Both the position numbers and the translations under genes were made by a program. The notes under the pieces are model-generated. The model was not told the origin of the DNA. It ran no database searches and worked only from the letters and a program-made list of their open reading frames with translations. Below, piece after piece: positions 36,512 to 47,529 of a DNA stretch of 64,000 nt (its first letter is position 1; every line of letters begins with the position of its first letter). The stretch is from Molossus alvarezi (taxonomy: Eukaryota > Chordata > Mammalia > Chiroptera > Molossidae): NCBI GenBank assembly GCA_037176705.1, contig CM073894.1, positions 29,358,501 to 29,422,500 on the forward strand, read 5' to 3'.

Positions 36512-36799
36512 GAAAGAAATAGAGAAATGCGCCCTAGCCAGTTTGGCTCAGCAGTTAGAGCGTCGGCCTGTGGTCCAGAGAGACCCGGGTTCGGTTCCCG
36601 CTAAGGGCGCGTACCTCGGTTGCAGTTTGCCCCCAGCTCTGGTCGGCCGTGCAGGTAGCAGCCACTCGATGTGTCCCTTTCGCATTGATCTTTCTCTCTC
36701 TCTCTGTTCCTCTCTCTCCCTCCCACTCTGCCTGAACAAAAAATGGAAAAATGTCCTCAGATGAGGATAAAAAAAAAAAAGAAAGAAATGGAGAAATGC
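36512..36799 (+). repeat. Full-length, probably young VES SINE
   Basis: Body 36531-36780: head 'gccctagccagtttggctca', A box 'tggctcagcagttagag', B box 'ggttcggttcccg', 3' signature 'gtcctcagatgaggat', then poly(A). Nineteen-base direct repeats (gaaagaaatagagaaatgc at 36512, one mismatch at 36781) bound it. Its pol III promoter boxes look intact. Confidence 0.96.
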
Positions 36800-36979
36800 T
36801 AACAATAAACACAAATAGTTAAAACAGGCAAAATAATAACATAATTCCAGGCCACAACAATTGTTTTCAAACATCAGAGTGCAAAACCACACAACACTGT
36901 GGCCTTGCTTCACTGAGCGCCAAGGAGGTGTTCAAGGCCAGCACTTTCTTGGTACCCAGTTCTGATGGAAAATTGCAGA

Positions 36980-37131
36980 GCTTAGCACATTAAAATCACC
37001 TGGAGGGCTTAACACAGAAAAGCAAAGAAGCTGACACTCAGGCCCCACAAGCAGAGATTCTGGTCTCATCAGCCATTTTGAGAAGCTCCCCAGGTGATCT
37101 CTGAAGTCCAGCGGGGGCTGAGAAACACTGC
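36980..37131 (+). mobile_element. MER5A (hAT-Charlie) fragment, first copy
   Basis: 'ttaaaatcacctggagggct', 'gctccccaggtgatctctga' and 'ggctgagaaacactgc' are in MER5A order. Confidence 0.8.
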
Positions 37132-37147
37132 TATAGAGAGAGCACTG

Positions 37148-37324
37148 GATCTCCAAGTGTGGCACCTGGACCAGAGGCAGCAACAGCAGCAGCTGAAACT
37201 TCCTAGAAATGCAATTGCCAGGCCCCATTCTAGACCTTGAAGGAAACTCTGGGATGGGCCTAGCAATCTATTTTGAGGAGTCCTTCAGGGGATTCTGATG
37301 TACATTGATGTTTGAAAAGCATTG
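37148..37324 (+). mobile_element. MER5A (hAT-Charlie) fragment, second copy
   Basis: 'aacttcctagaaatgcaatt', 'gccaggccccattctagacc' and 'gatgtttgaaaagcattgc'. Same orientation as the first copy, only 16 bp away. Confidence 0.8.
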
Positions 37325-37392
37325 CTTTACACATGATTTCAGCCAAAAGGCCGAGAAGCAATTGAAAATCACTTGTTTTCAAGTTAAAACAA

Positions 37393-37455
37393 AACTGGGT
37401 TATCAATCCTACCTCCACAAGTAACTAGCTGTATGACCTTCCTCACGTTCCTTAC
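37393..37455 (+). repeat. MIR core fragment
   Basis: 'cacaagtaactagctgtatg' followed by 'accttcctcacgttc' matches the MIR core. Confidence 0.6.
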
Positions 37456-37471
37456 ATGCAAAAGACTTGTT

Positions 37472-37555
37472 GGCTAACCTTTGTTATACATGTACTATGT
37501 ACCAGAGAATGTGGTAATAAGGACTTTACATACATTATATAATTTGCTTTGTTAC
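37472..37555 (-). repeat. MIR fragment, reversed
   Basis: 'taacctttgttatacatgta', 'ctatgtaccagagaatgtgg' and 'ggactttacatacattatat' are the reversed distal MIR part. It is cut off by the SINE that follows. Confidence 0.55.
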
Positions 37556-37556
37556 T

Positions 37557-37791
37557 CTCACCTGAGGATATTTTTCCATTTATTTTCCAGATAGAGCAGA
37601 AGGGAAGGAGAGAGGGAAAGAGGAAAGAAGGGAGAAAAAGAGAGAGAGAGAGAGAGAGAGAGATCTGTCATTCCGCTTATTTATGCATTCATTGGCTGAT
37701 TCTTGTATGTGCCCTGACTGGGGATCGAACTCATAAACCTTGGTGTATCAGAATAACGACACTCTAATCAACTGAGCTACCTGGCCAGGGA
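37557..37791 (-). repeat. VES-type SINE with expanded (GA)n
   Basis: Reversed SINE: 'cacctgaggatatttttcca' at its 3' side, a (GA)n expansion at 37638-37663, reversed B box 'ggggatcgaactcataaac', and a head ending 'ctggccaggg'. Confidence 0.92.
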
Positions 37792-37931
37792 TCTTAGGTT
37801 CTTATTCTTTAAAAATATCAACCTAGGAAGTAAAGCAGGAAAAAAAGCCATTTTTATTACTAGAAGTGTTATGATCCATTCTTTACTATAGTGTTTCCAT
37901 GGGCAATTCACATACATTAAACAGTATTTTC

Positions 37932-38040
37932 AATCATTTACTAATCCAACCAACACTGACTGATCACACTGAGTTAGGCACCAAGGATAAAAAGATAAAT
38001 AAGATAGTGACCCAGGGTATATGAGCATTTATGTAAGAAG
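37932..38040 (-). repeat. L2 LINE 3'-end fragment
   Basis: 'caatcatttactaatccaac', then 'tgagttaggcaccaaggata'. Diverged reversed L2 terminus. Confidence 0.6.
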
Positions 38041-38755
38041 TAGAGTGTCAAATGTTTTACGCAACACTTCCATGAAGTTATTAGAAACTCAGAAGGCCAC
38101 TACAGACAGATCCATTCTTAGGTATGACTTATGAAATCCCTGAAAGTCAATGAGGTATAAGCTAGCCAAAGTGTTCCACAGATAGCATAAGAGTACTTTG
38201 TTGATGCTCCCTACCATCACTATCACCAACTCACAAGTGGAGCAATCCAGCTCCATCCACATTTGGACATACAGTTAAGAAAGGCAGGCAAACATACAAT
38301 TTAGAGACAAGCTTTTAACATTCATATCCTTCATTTCATTTTTCGCTGAAGGACTAATGAATAACTGTGCTCAGAAACCCACTGGAAGATGCTACCTGTG
38401 TATTAATGAAGGGAAATGTGAGGCACAGTGGACTGACTGACACCTCAGGTTCCCCACTCTGTCAATGACAGTCCAACGCTGTATAGTATCTTCTTTAGGT
38501 GTACAACTCCACCATGCCCATGTGCTCAAAGAACCGATTTAAGAGGCATGTATGACCACTACACTATGCTTAAATGATGAGGTGCTAGGGTTCTTGTTTT
38601 CTCAGAATAAATGTCAACTGAATTTTCTATTATATTAGAAATTATAGTTTTTTTCAAACTAAAGAGATTTCAGAATCAGTAATATATCCTTAGTAAGACT
38701 GTTTATTAATGACTTATACAAATATAATCAAAGAAGTGAATCTCAGAGTTAAAAA

Positions 38756-39010
38756 CTACTTGAAAGCCCAGCCGGTGTGATTCCTTGGATTGATTGTCAT
38801 CTTGTGCACCAACACATCACCAGTTCAATTCCCGGTCAGGGCACATGCCCAGGTTGGGGGCACAATCCCCAGCAGGGGGTGTACAGGAGGCAACAGATCA
38901 AATTTTCTCTCTCAGATGTTTCTATCTCTCTAACTCCTTCTCCCTTCCTCTTTCTCTAAAACAACCAATAAAAACTAATTTTAAAAAAAAACAACAACCC
39001 TACTTGAAAG
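38756..39010 (+). repeat. VES-related SINE with target-site duplication
   Basis: Body 38767-38999 with head 'cccagccggtgtgattcctt', B box 'cagttcaattcccggtc', and an A-rich tail. Direct repeats ctacttgaaag at 38756-38766 and 39000-39010. Confidence 0.93.
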
Positions 39011-39460
39011 GTCACCTGGTAAAATACTAGCTGCTACCCCACACTGTATCTAGGACACATATAGTGTTAAAACTAAGACAGTGGTATAAAAGACCTCTAA
39101 GTACGTGCATCACACATTTCTTTGGCCCCAAGATATCCAATTCATATACACTACTACATTTTACTAAGGTTCATCTCATCCTTTCATTATATAAACTGTA
39201 TATGACAATATGGTAGAACTAAAAGTTTGATAATTAAGAGCAGTTCAATTTCAATAAAAAGTGGTTGGTATAAAATCATCTTTTAAAATATTCAGACCAT
39301 GCCATCCAGATATCCACATGCACTGGGATCTAGAAATATTAAAGAACTTGTTTAGATTTACTGAAGCTATACCTGCTGTCAAGAAACAAAGAAGTTGTGA
39401 AGGTTGATCAAACACAACTTTGCCTCAAGTATCATGTTAATGTTTTCCACTAACGCTGTT

Positions 39461-39832
39461 CTAAAAGTTAACAGTCAATGTAATCCAAAGGTTTCTCTTT
39501 ATTTCTATATTTAAATCATCACAGGTTTGATCAAGCATGCAAATCCCAATGGGCTCAGGGTTCCCATCAAAATGTCTTATAGGAACATTAAAAATTGAAT
39601 GGGCATAAACAACTCCAACAGAGCGGAGCTCATGACAGCATTGCTGTGATCTTTGTGTTTCATGTGCAGCAACACTGGGGAAGTTTGCTAGGGAATATGA
39701 GCAACTAATTAGTGTCTTTTGCTTGAGGGCAGGTGTGCTGATCTCTACAGGTGTCTGAGCTGCAGTGCTCTGCCCACTGCATTGCCTCTTGAAGACATTC
39801 AGTGTAGGACTTGCTGAAGCCTTGCGAAACAT
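39461..39832 (-). other. Unassigned 123-codon open frame, probably chance
   Basis: An ATG-initiated open frame in which I recognise no domain, signal peptide or repeat. Part of the sequence reads LNVFKRQCSGQSTAAQTPVE. With this base composition, one or two frames of this length are expected by chance in 64 kb. It has no clear splice signals and no poly(A) scar that would mark a processed pseudogene. Function unknown; coding status unlikely. Confidence 0.15.
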
Positions 39833-40044
39833 CTGATAGAATACCAGATTGTTGGGTGTTCAGGAAGGAACATGTTGTGACTTCTTAAAAATACTACTTA
39901 GGAGAAATAGCAGCTGGGAAGGCTTTAAATGGTGTGTGAAAGAATACTATAAGACAATATAAAAATAACTAATATAAAAATGTATCAATCACACACATTA
40001 AACAAGGATACCAATGTCATCTGAATGAGTACAGAAACTTTTCA

Positions 40045-41433
40045 AAGAAAATACTGTTACTAGAGGACCCAGAAATTGACCCAAGACAATATGCTCAATT
40101 AATATTTGACAAAGGTGGCAAGAGCATACAGTGGAGTCAAGACAGTCTCTACAATAAATGGTGTTGGGAAAATTGAACAGCTACTTGCAAAAAAATGAAC
40201 CTAGACCACCAACTTATACCATACACGAGAATAAACTCAAAATGGATAAAAGACTTAAATGTAACTCGTGAATCCATACAAATTCTAGAAAATGCAGGCA
40301 ACAAAATTTCAGCAGAATTTTCACTAATACAACACCTAAGGCAAGAGAAACAATGAAAAAAAAAAAATGAATACATGGGACTACATCAAACTAAAAAGCT
40401 TCTGCACAGAAGAAACAACCATCAAAATGGGAAGGGATCCCACTATTTGGGAGACCATAATCGCCAATGATGCATCAGATAAGGGGTTAATTTCCAAAAT
40501 ATATAGAGTGCTCATACAACTCCACAAAAGGAAGACAAAGAACCCAATTAAAAAATGGTCGGAGGACCTAAATAGACACCTCTCCAAAAAGAACATACAA
40601 ATGGCCAAGAGACATATGAAGAAATGCTCAACATCACTAATCATCAGAGAGCTGCAAATTAAAACAACAGTGAGGTATCACCTCACACCTGTCAGAATGG
40701 CCGCCATCAACAAATCATCAAACAACAAGTGTTGGCGAGGGTGTGGAGAAAAGGGGACTCTAGTTATACTGCTGGTGGGAATGCAGACTGGTGCAGCCGC
40801 TGTGGAAAAAACACTATGGTGTTATCTCAAAAAGTTAAAAATTGAACTGCCATTTGACCCAGTGATCCCTCTTCTAGGAATATACCCTAAGAAACCTGAA
40901 ACGCCAATCAGAAAGAATATGCACCCCTATGTTCATAGCAGCACTATTTACAATAGCTAAGATCTGGAAACAACCCAAGTGTCCATCAGTAGATGAGTGG
41001 ATAAAAAAGCCGTGGTACATATACAGAATGGAATACTATTCAGCTGTAAGAAAGAAAGATCTCTTATCCTTTGAGATAGCATAGAAGGACCTGGAAAGTA
41101 TTATGCTAAGGGAAACAAGCCAAGCAGAGAAAGACAAGTATCACATGATCTCACTTATTTGTGGAATATAATGAACTAAACAAACTGATGAACTAAATTG
41201 ACCCAGAGACATAGAGGTGGGGTACAGACCGACAAGCCTCAGAGGAAGGGGTGTTGAGGAGAGGAGATAAACCACAGAACTTATATGCATGTATGCATGA
41301 CCAATGGACATGGACAACAAAGCTGGAGATGGAGTGGGGGGGATGGGAGGGAGGGTGTCAATGGGGGGAAAAGGAAAAACATCTGTAACAAAAACAAATT
41401 AATAAAAAAAGAAAGTAAGAAAATACTGTTACT
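40045..41433 (+). pseudogene. 5'-truncated L1 (copy A): ORF2 C-terminal part and 3' UTR
   Basis: Body 40062-41416 with perfect 17-bp direct repeats aagaaaatactgttact at 40045-40061 and 41417-41433, an A-rich tail and the retained 3' UTR. It encodes the last part of ORF2p ([40 protein letters not shown]) in a 197-codon frame at 40367-40960 that ends early. It carries a +1 shift in the 'ctagttatactgctgg' region, a 2-bp A expansion near 40807 that restores frame, and then a 2-bp loss near 40918 that breaks it again. No intact endonuclease or reverse-transcriptase core is present, so it is immobile by itself. Confidence 0.95.
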
Positions 41434-41709
41434 TTCTAAATAAGAAATAAAGAAGAAAATTTTAATTAAGTAGTACTCTCACATCAGTCCATCTTTTTTT
41501 TATTCATGAAAGACAGCAGCCAATGTTGGGTATACAATTCTAGGTGGACCAAAAATAATTGAGAAATTATCCACTATGGGAAATTAGCAAACACAACTGT
41601 CATCTGATAATAGAGGAGGTATATATTCCATTCACATACAATGCCATTTGCAGGATTAATATTCCTTAAATCTTTCCCATAATACTTGGAAAGAAGTATA
41701 TTAATAATG

Positions 41710-41925
41710 AAGAGACACAAACCAGACACAAACATCCCCTGTTCCACCACTTGCTACCTGCATGATTTGGAGCAAGAAATTTAACCTGTCTGTGCTTCAA
41801 TTTCCTCATCTAATGATAAACAAGACCCACCTCAACAAGGGTGTTTTAAAATAAGACAGTATTTTTAACTATTTGGACCAGGGCAAGATTACAGTAAGTG
41901 CTTAATAAATTGTAATTAACATTAA
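41710..41925 (+). repeat. MIR SINE
   Basis: 'gttccaccacttgctacctg', 'ttcaatttcctcatctaatg' and 'gtaagtgcttaataaattg' are in MIR order. Confidence 0.85.
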
Positions 41926-42478
41926 GAAATTTCCTAAATACATTAGTTTCTTGTTGTAGGTAGAGCACTAGCCAATCAAAAAGTATCTTGAAAAGTATAG
42001 ATTCATCAGTGACATGTCATACAGAACTTTGTTATATGATGCATATATTTAAATAAAAATATATCACTTGGCTTTTGAGTAATCAATAAAAAAAACACAC
42101 AAACAATATTTAGTTCTTGACCTTTTCTGAATTATCATTCATCTTAATGAAAATATCTTATTTGTAATATTGAAATTTTGTGGAGAAACTGGGTGTGCTT
42201 TGTAACAGTCAACTAAGGAAAATTCTAATATTTCAATCTTCGACTTGGGATAGAATCTCGTTCTGGTAATATCAAGATTAACATTCTTAGGCAATGTATT
42301 TGCTCAGCATAAAGAATATAAATGATAATATTATAATTGTATCAATTATTTTCATCCAAAATTCCCTATTTAGTGTTGTTCTTTAACCAAATGGAATTAA
42401 GATGATATTTCAGATCATCATTCATATGAATCACCAGTTATATAACCAAACATCACTGGTCTTTAAAAATTGTTTCAG

Positions 42479-42685
42479 CCTGGTCAGTGTGGCTCAGTAG
42501 TTGACGGTTAACCCATGCACAAAGAGGTCGCCGGTTCTATTCCTGGTCAGGACATGCCAAGGTTGTGGGCCCAATCCGCAGTGGGGGGCATGCAGGAGGC
42601 GGCCAATCGATATTCTCTCTCATCGATGTTTCTATCTCTCTCTCCCTCTCCCTTCTTCTCTCTCAAAAATCAATAAAGAAAAAAC
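42479..42685 (+). repeat. VES-related SINE
   Basis: Head 'cctggtcagtgtggctcagt', B box 'cggttctattcctggtc', pyrimidine-rich body and tail 'caataaagaaaaaacaa'. Target-site duplication not clear. Confidence 0.92.
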
Positions 42686-43088
42686 AACTTTTTCATTGTT
42701 CCAAACTATTCTCAAAGGAACCAAAGAGGGGAAAACAATGAAAACAAAATCTATACAAAATACATTAAAGTAAGAGTATTTTCAAAATTAAGGATGGTTA
42801 GACTCATGAGAATAATCAGAATATAATTATTTGGAAGTAACACCCCTCCCTCTCTCAGCAGACTACACCTGAGGCTTATTTCTTCAAATGTGGACAAGGC
42901 AATAACCTTGTCTTCTCTCCTCTTCTAATTCCTTCTTCCTCCTTCCCATCCTCCAGTTTCAATGGCATCCCAAACACCGTAAATGTTAAGAACTGACCGG
43001 GTGTGCTTTAACACAGACCTAATTGTGTCACTCTCACACCCGAGCATCTATTCTAATGGGGGAAGCAGACACATAGATAATTAAAGAG

Positions 43089-43089
<1 letters not shown>

Positions 43090-43121
<32 letters not shown>

Positions 43122-43133
43122 TGTGTGTGTGTG
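43090..43133. repeat. (TG)n microsatellite
   Basis: About 21 TG units with one GA interruption, in sequence otherwise without recognised repeats (42690-44092). Confidence 0.97.
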
Positions 43134-44092
43134 CACATATGTGAATGCATGCCTGTGCATGAAACACACGAAGTGCTAAGAGAAGATAAACTAGAACTCA
43201 GTCATTTTGCTTAACATAAGTTAAGGGAGGTTTCATACAACTGATAACAGCTGGATGAAATGGTACCTACAAAACAAATCCAATGCTTCAGGCCATAAAC
43301 ATCCATTAGGGAGCCTCAATCATTTATATTCCAACTGCATCCCCCTTATTCTCACATGGACCTAGATGTCCTAATTCTCTAAACACAATGGGCGGTGCTA
43401 TCACCTGGCCCCTGCCAAACCCTCTGCCTTCAATCCCTTTTTCATTTTCCCCACCTGGAAAGTTTTAAAAATATGATATCCTTAGACCTAGACATTCCAC
43501 TTCTACATATTTTTCTTATACAGTTAAATCAATGGCATCTCCACCACCATAATTTTAGAAACTGAACCCAAAGACTTCGAACTTTACAACAGCAAGCAGG
43601 AAGACAATGTTAATTTAAAAATTCTGAAGGAAAGTGATTTTCAATATAAAATTTAATTTTTCAGGCAACATATCAATCAAGTGAGCAAACTGAGTAAAGA
43701 TATTTTTGCTCACACACCCTTTCTCAGGAAAACTACTGCAGGAATATATACCACAAAAATACAGGAGTAAGACAAAAAGGTAAACAATATGAGATTCAGG
43801 AAGAGGAAGAGGGAGTTCCTAGTTCAACAGCAAAGGAAAATGCAAGAAGAGAGATCTAGAAAATGAGATGGAAGGAAAATAGAAGTCTCCTGGAGAAGCA
43901 CATTCAGAAAAAAAAAAAATGAAACAAATTCTCTGATGCAATTTATTTTATGGAAAAGTATAGTAAGCATATAGGAAGAAATATTAAGAGACACAAGAAA
44001 CTAAGCAAATGAACAAACAAGGCAATACTAACTTCATGAAAAACAAAATCAGAAGCAGACTTTTCATCAGAGTTCATTACAATGTTCACTTA

Positions 44093-44387
44093 TAAATATC
44101 TGCCCAGGCCCTGGCCGGTTTGGCTCAGCGGTTAGAGCGTCAGCCCGTCGATCAGAGAGACCCGGGTTCAGTTCCAGCTAAGGGCATGTACCTCGGTTGC
44201 AGTTTGTTCCCAGCCCCAGCTGGGGTCGTGTGGGTGGCAACCATTCTATGTGTCTCTCTCATGTCGATGTTTCTCTTTCTCTCTTCCTTCCTCTCTCCCT
44301 CCTGCTCTATCTCAAGATAAAAATGCAAAACTGTCCTCGGGTGAGGACTAAATAAATAAATAAATAAATAAATAAATATCTACCTAG
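44093..44387 (+). repeat. VES-type SINE with (AAAT)n tail
   Basis: Body 44108-44372: head 'gccctggccggtttggctca', A box 'ggctcagcggttagagc', B box 'gggttcagttccagc', 3' signature 'gtcctcgggtgagga', then AAAT repeats. Flanks taaatatctgcccag and taaatatctacctag differ at two of 15 positions. Confidence 0.94.
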
Positions 44388-44619
44388 TATAATGATGTAA
44401 CACTAAAAATAAATTAGCCAAAAATTGTAATCTAACAATATTAGGAATAAGCAGAGAAGTGATAGCAGTATAAAGGTGAAATATCCTCACAGACGATAAT
44501 ATAAAGTCAACAAACAAGATCTAAAATCAATGAACCAAAAGGAAGCAATGCATGTATCTGTAATTTAGCAGTACAGAGATCTATAATATCCAGGAGAAGC
44601 AAATGAAGAGTTAAAAGTG

Positions 44620-44760
44620 AATGCCTCTAGGGAAGAAGACTAGAAAGACTGGATAAGGAACCACTTTTTTCTAATAGGTCTTTTACAATGATTAGAATTT
44701 CAAACTAGGTGAATGTACTACTTTGACAAAACGAGAATTGATTTAAAAGAAAGAATCTAT
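44620..44760 (+). repeat. Old L1 3'-UTR fragment
   Basis: 'gcctctagggaagaagacta' and the following 'actactttgacaaaac' resemble an old L1 3' terminus. Weak match. Confidence 0.45.
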
Positions 44761-44774
44761 TTCATTCACAAGGA

Positions 44775-45100
44775 TGTTTTTTGATGGTGTTTTTCATAGT
44801 AGTAAAAAGCAAAACAATGTAAATCTTCAATACTAGGTGACTGATTAAATAAATAATTTGCATTACATCTATACAGTAGTTAAATGGTTATGTAGTCATT
44901 TAAAATATTGTTGCAGAAAACCATTTAATGACAAGGAGAAATGTTCATCTTATGAAATGAAAAATGACAGGTCAAAATACAGCTAAGGAACAAAAAATGG
45001 AATACCTACAAAAATATTAATGGTAATTTTATGTATTTTTTCTCAATGCCTCTGATTTTCCAAATTTTCTAAATAATAACTTTTTAAATGGGAAAAAAAA
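44775..45100 (+). repeat. Old L1M 3' fragment
   Basis: 'catagtagtaaaaagcaaaa', 'gattaaataaataatttgca' and 'ccaaattttctaaataataa' follow the order of an old L1M ORF2 end and 3' UTR. The A-rich tail is at 45092-45103. Confidence 0.65.
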
Positions 45101-45883
45101 AAAGGCAATACAAAATTTAATGCAACTCATTATCCTATTTAAATGGTGTCGCATTATGAAGTCTTCCCTCATATCCGAGCCAAAATTAATGTTTCCCTTC
45201 CCACTGCATCCTGTATGTGCCACCACTGGAGCATCAGTGCATCCTGCTCTCTGACACAGGTAACTGCACATGCCTGTTCTCCCACTGGACTTACCCTGCT
45301 GAGGAGATGGTGTAAACCATCTCAGCACAGGCTGACCAGAACATGCTTGACTTTCTGAGGACAATTCCCCCAAATGCGAAAATCTGTAAACTGGTCTGGG
45401 CATTACCTTTTAAATTCGAAGTGTAGAATCCTTCGTTTTGAGAAGGATAATATAAAATATAAGTTCTCAGGTTGGTTGCCCTGATCACACTGCTATTTAG
45501 TCCCATCTCATGTATATTATCACACAAATTAACTTGTAAAACATTTTTTCTTTTGTCTGAAGGCTTCAGCGAGGCACTGTTTAAATGTAGAGCTTCAGGA
45601 TTTCTTAATCGATCCACATTTATCACTCCAAAATGCCAGTTTCTCAAGGATCGGGTTAGTAGAACATGTTACCCAAAGTGTTACTATAAATAAGTTAAAA
45701 TTGGGATGATTTGTCTCTACATATAGGATTTCCAAATTAAGAAGAAATTCAAAAATGTTTGGTGGAGCAAATATGAAAAGACATTTCATAATGTTTGGCT
45801 TTTATGTAGAACTAGTTTCAACATGACTAATAAATGAAGCAGCACAAATTCCAGAAACAGAACTTTTCTGGGCAAAACCAGAA

Positions 45884-45942
45884 AACTCCACTCATTGTAA
45901 AAAAAAAAAAAAAAAAAAGATAGACAACTCCACTCATTGTAA
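45884..45942 (+). mobile_element. Poly(A)-only retroinsertion between target-site duplications
   Basis: Perfect 17-bp direct repeats aactccactcattgtaa at 45884-45900 and 45926-45942 enclose only 25 bp: eighteen A's plus gatagac. This is what L1-type target-primed reverse transcription leaves when the copy stops within, or just beyond, the poly(A) tail. Confidence 0.8.
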
Positions 45943-46692
45943 TAAGCAAAGAATTCTTAACTCTTTCCTTTATAAAGGAATCAAACTTCAGTCCATGTGA
46001 TTAAAAGTCCTAAGAAGATTCTAATCGTTCATTTTGGTGGAGCTATTTTCTCCATATCAACCACTACTTTTCAGCACACTATTAAAAAAGACCATGTATG
46101 TCAGAGGAGTCACAAAGAACAGAATGCTATGAAGTAGAGAGCTATTCTATCCACCCTCACTCTTCCATCCCCAGAGGTCTGAGCAGAGGACATGAGGACG
46201 AGGCAAACAGCCTTTCACAGAACAAGGTTAAACTGTCTACTAGTGACAACTGTGAAATAAGGAAGAAATAAAAATCTAGCAGCATAGGATCTGTAGACTT
46301 TTACTTCTTAAATTGTTTATCAACTTTTAAAAACAAACAAGGAAATAATAGCTTAACTACAAGAGAATAAAGGATAATTTGCTTTACAACATAATGTGGC
46401 ATGAGATGACTTATATTAAGTGCCATTCAATACTGATCTAAGTTGTTACAGAGAAGAGACGAGACAGAAAATTTTAAAACCAAATGTATTAGGAATAATC
46501 CCAATGGAACTTTATTTGAGCATCTCAAAAATCTTACTACAATAAAACATATTGTTTATTTTACAAAATATCCATTTAACATCAATTTTCAATACCTTAT
46601 TCTCTGCACTAAGCAAAACATGCTATTAAGAATTCTAGAAAATGAGAAACCAATCAACAATACAGAAAGCAGGTCATCAAGTGCCTGAGAAG
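45943..46692. other. Unique noncoding stretch
   Basis: No repeat or gene recognised. The open frames over 45029-45789 on both strands overlap each other and resemble nothing I know. Confidence 0.5.
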
Positions 46693-46875
46693 TGAGGTGG
46701 GTGGTAGGGAAGGCTGATGTCAGGAGAGCTTGGGGGAACTCTCTGGAGGGACAGAAATGCTCTGAATCATAACTGTGGTCGCAGTTACACAGCTGTGTGC
46801 TTTTGTCAAAGTTCATCGCATTGTTCACTCAAAATGGGTCCGGTTTATTATAAGTAAATTATACCTGAATAAAAA
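46693..46875 (+). repeat. Old L1M 3'-end fragment
   Basis: 'cataactgtggtcgcagtta', 'cttttgtcaaagttcatcgc' and 'taaattatacctgaataaaa' match an old L1 3' terminus. Confidence 0.75.
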
Positions 46876-46952
46876 TACACTCATAACAATTAATTGTGGC
46901 TGACAATCATTTCAATCACCTGAAGACTTTTACTGCAAATTTATTGTGTTTC

Positions 46953-47200
46953 TGCCCTGGCCGGTTTGGCGCAGCAGTTAGAGCATCATTGGCCCTCAGA
47001 CTCAAAGGTCTCTGTTCGATTTTCGGTCAAGGTCATGTACCTAGCTTGTAGATATGATCCTGGCCCTGGTCAGGGCTGTGGAGGTGGTATCCAATACGTG
47101 CCTCTCTCACATCAATGTCTCTCTCTCTCACTCTCTCTTCCTCCCTCCCTTCCACTCTATCTAAAAATCAATGGAAAAATATCCTCAGATGAGGATTAAA
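46953..47200 (+). repeat. VES-type SINE
   Basis: Head 'gccctggccggtttggcgca', A box 'cagcagttagagcatc', body with TC tracts, 3' signature 'atcctcagatgaggatt'. Diverged B box 'ctgttcgattttcggtc'. Confidence 0.92.
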
Positions 47201-47529
47201 AACCAACAAAGTGCTAGCATTAGTTTATAGTCATCAGTTACAATAACTTATTAATGGGTTCAATGTACTGCCACCCACACTGTACTTAACACATATTACT
47301 TTATATTACTGGTTAAATTTTTTCTCCTTAATTAGGCTTTAGACAAAAATTTCTGTCAGGTATTTATAAGAATCCTCCAAAATCTGGCTCAATTCATTTT
47401 ACAAACTAAAGTGTTTACATACATTGATTTCCACCATAAGATATTTCAGATAGGTCTTAGCAAGCAATTTTTTTTGAAAAATATATAAAAATAGCTATCA
47501 TGACTTCTCATACGGGACAATGTTATTTT

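Noticed and set aside
36547..36612. tRNA-like A and B boxes in several places (for example here, 44108 and 55531)
   Set aside because: They belong to tRNA-derived SINE heads. The rest of a tRNA cloverleaf and the correct length are missing, so no tRNA gene is called.
36548..36913. 121-residue minus-strand open frame, and similar frames at 1054-1374, 55429-55785 and 63276-63825
   Set aside because: All run through SINE bodies. Their similarity to each other reflects the repeat, not a protein family.
40367..40960. 197-codon open frame
   Set aside because: It is the C-terminal end of L1 ORF2 in a 5'-truncated copy, partly in frame by compensating indels; not a host gene.
43090..43133. CRISPR-like or regulatory repeat array
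   Set aside because: It is a plain TG microsatellite. No spaced direct repeats of array type occur anywhere in the window.
45029..45647. Overlapping 118-124 codon frames on the minus strand
   Set aside because: They overlap each other in different frames with no recognisable domain. A processed pseudogene was considered, but there is no poly(A) scar or duplication on the right side.
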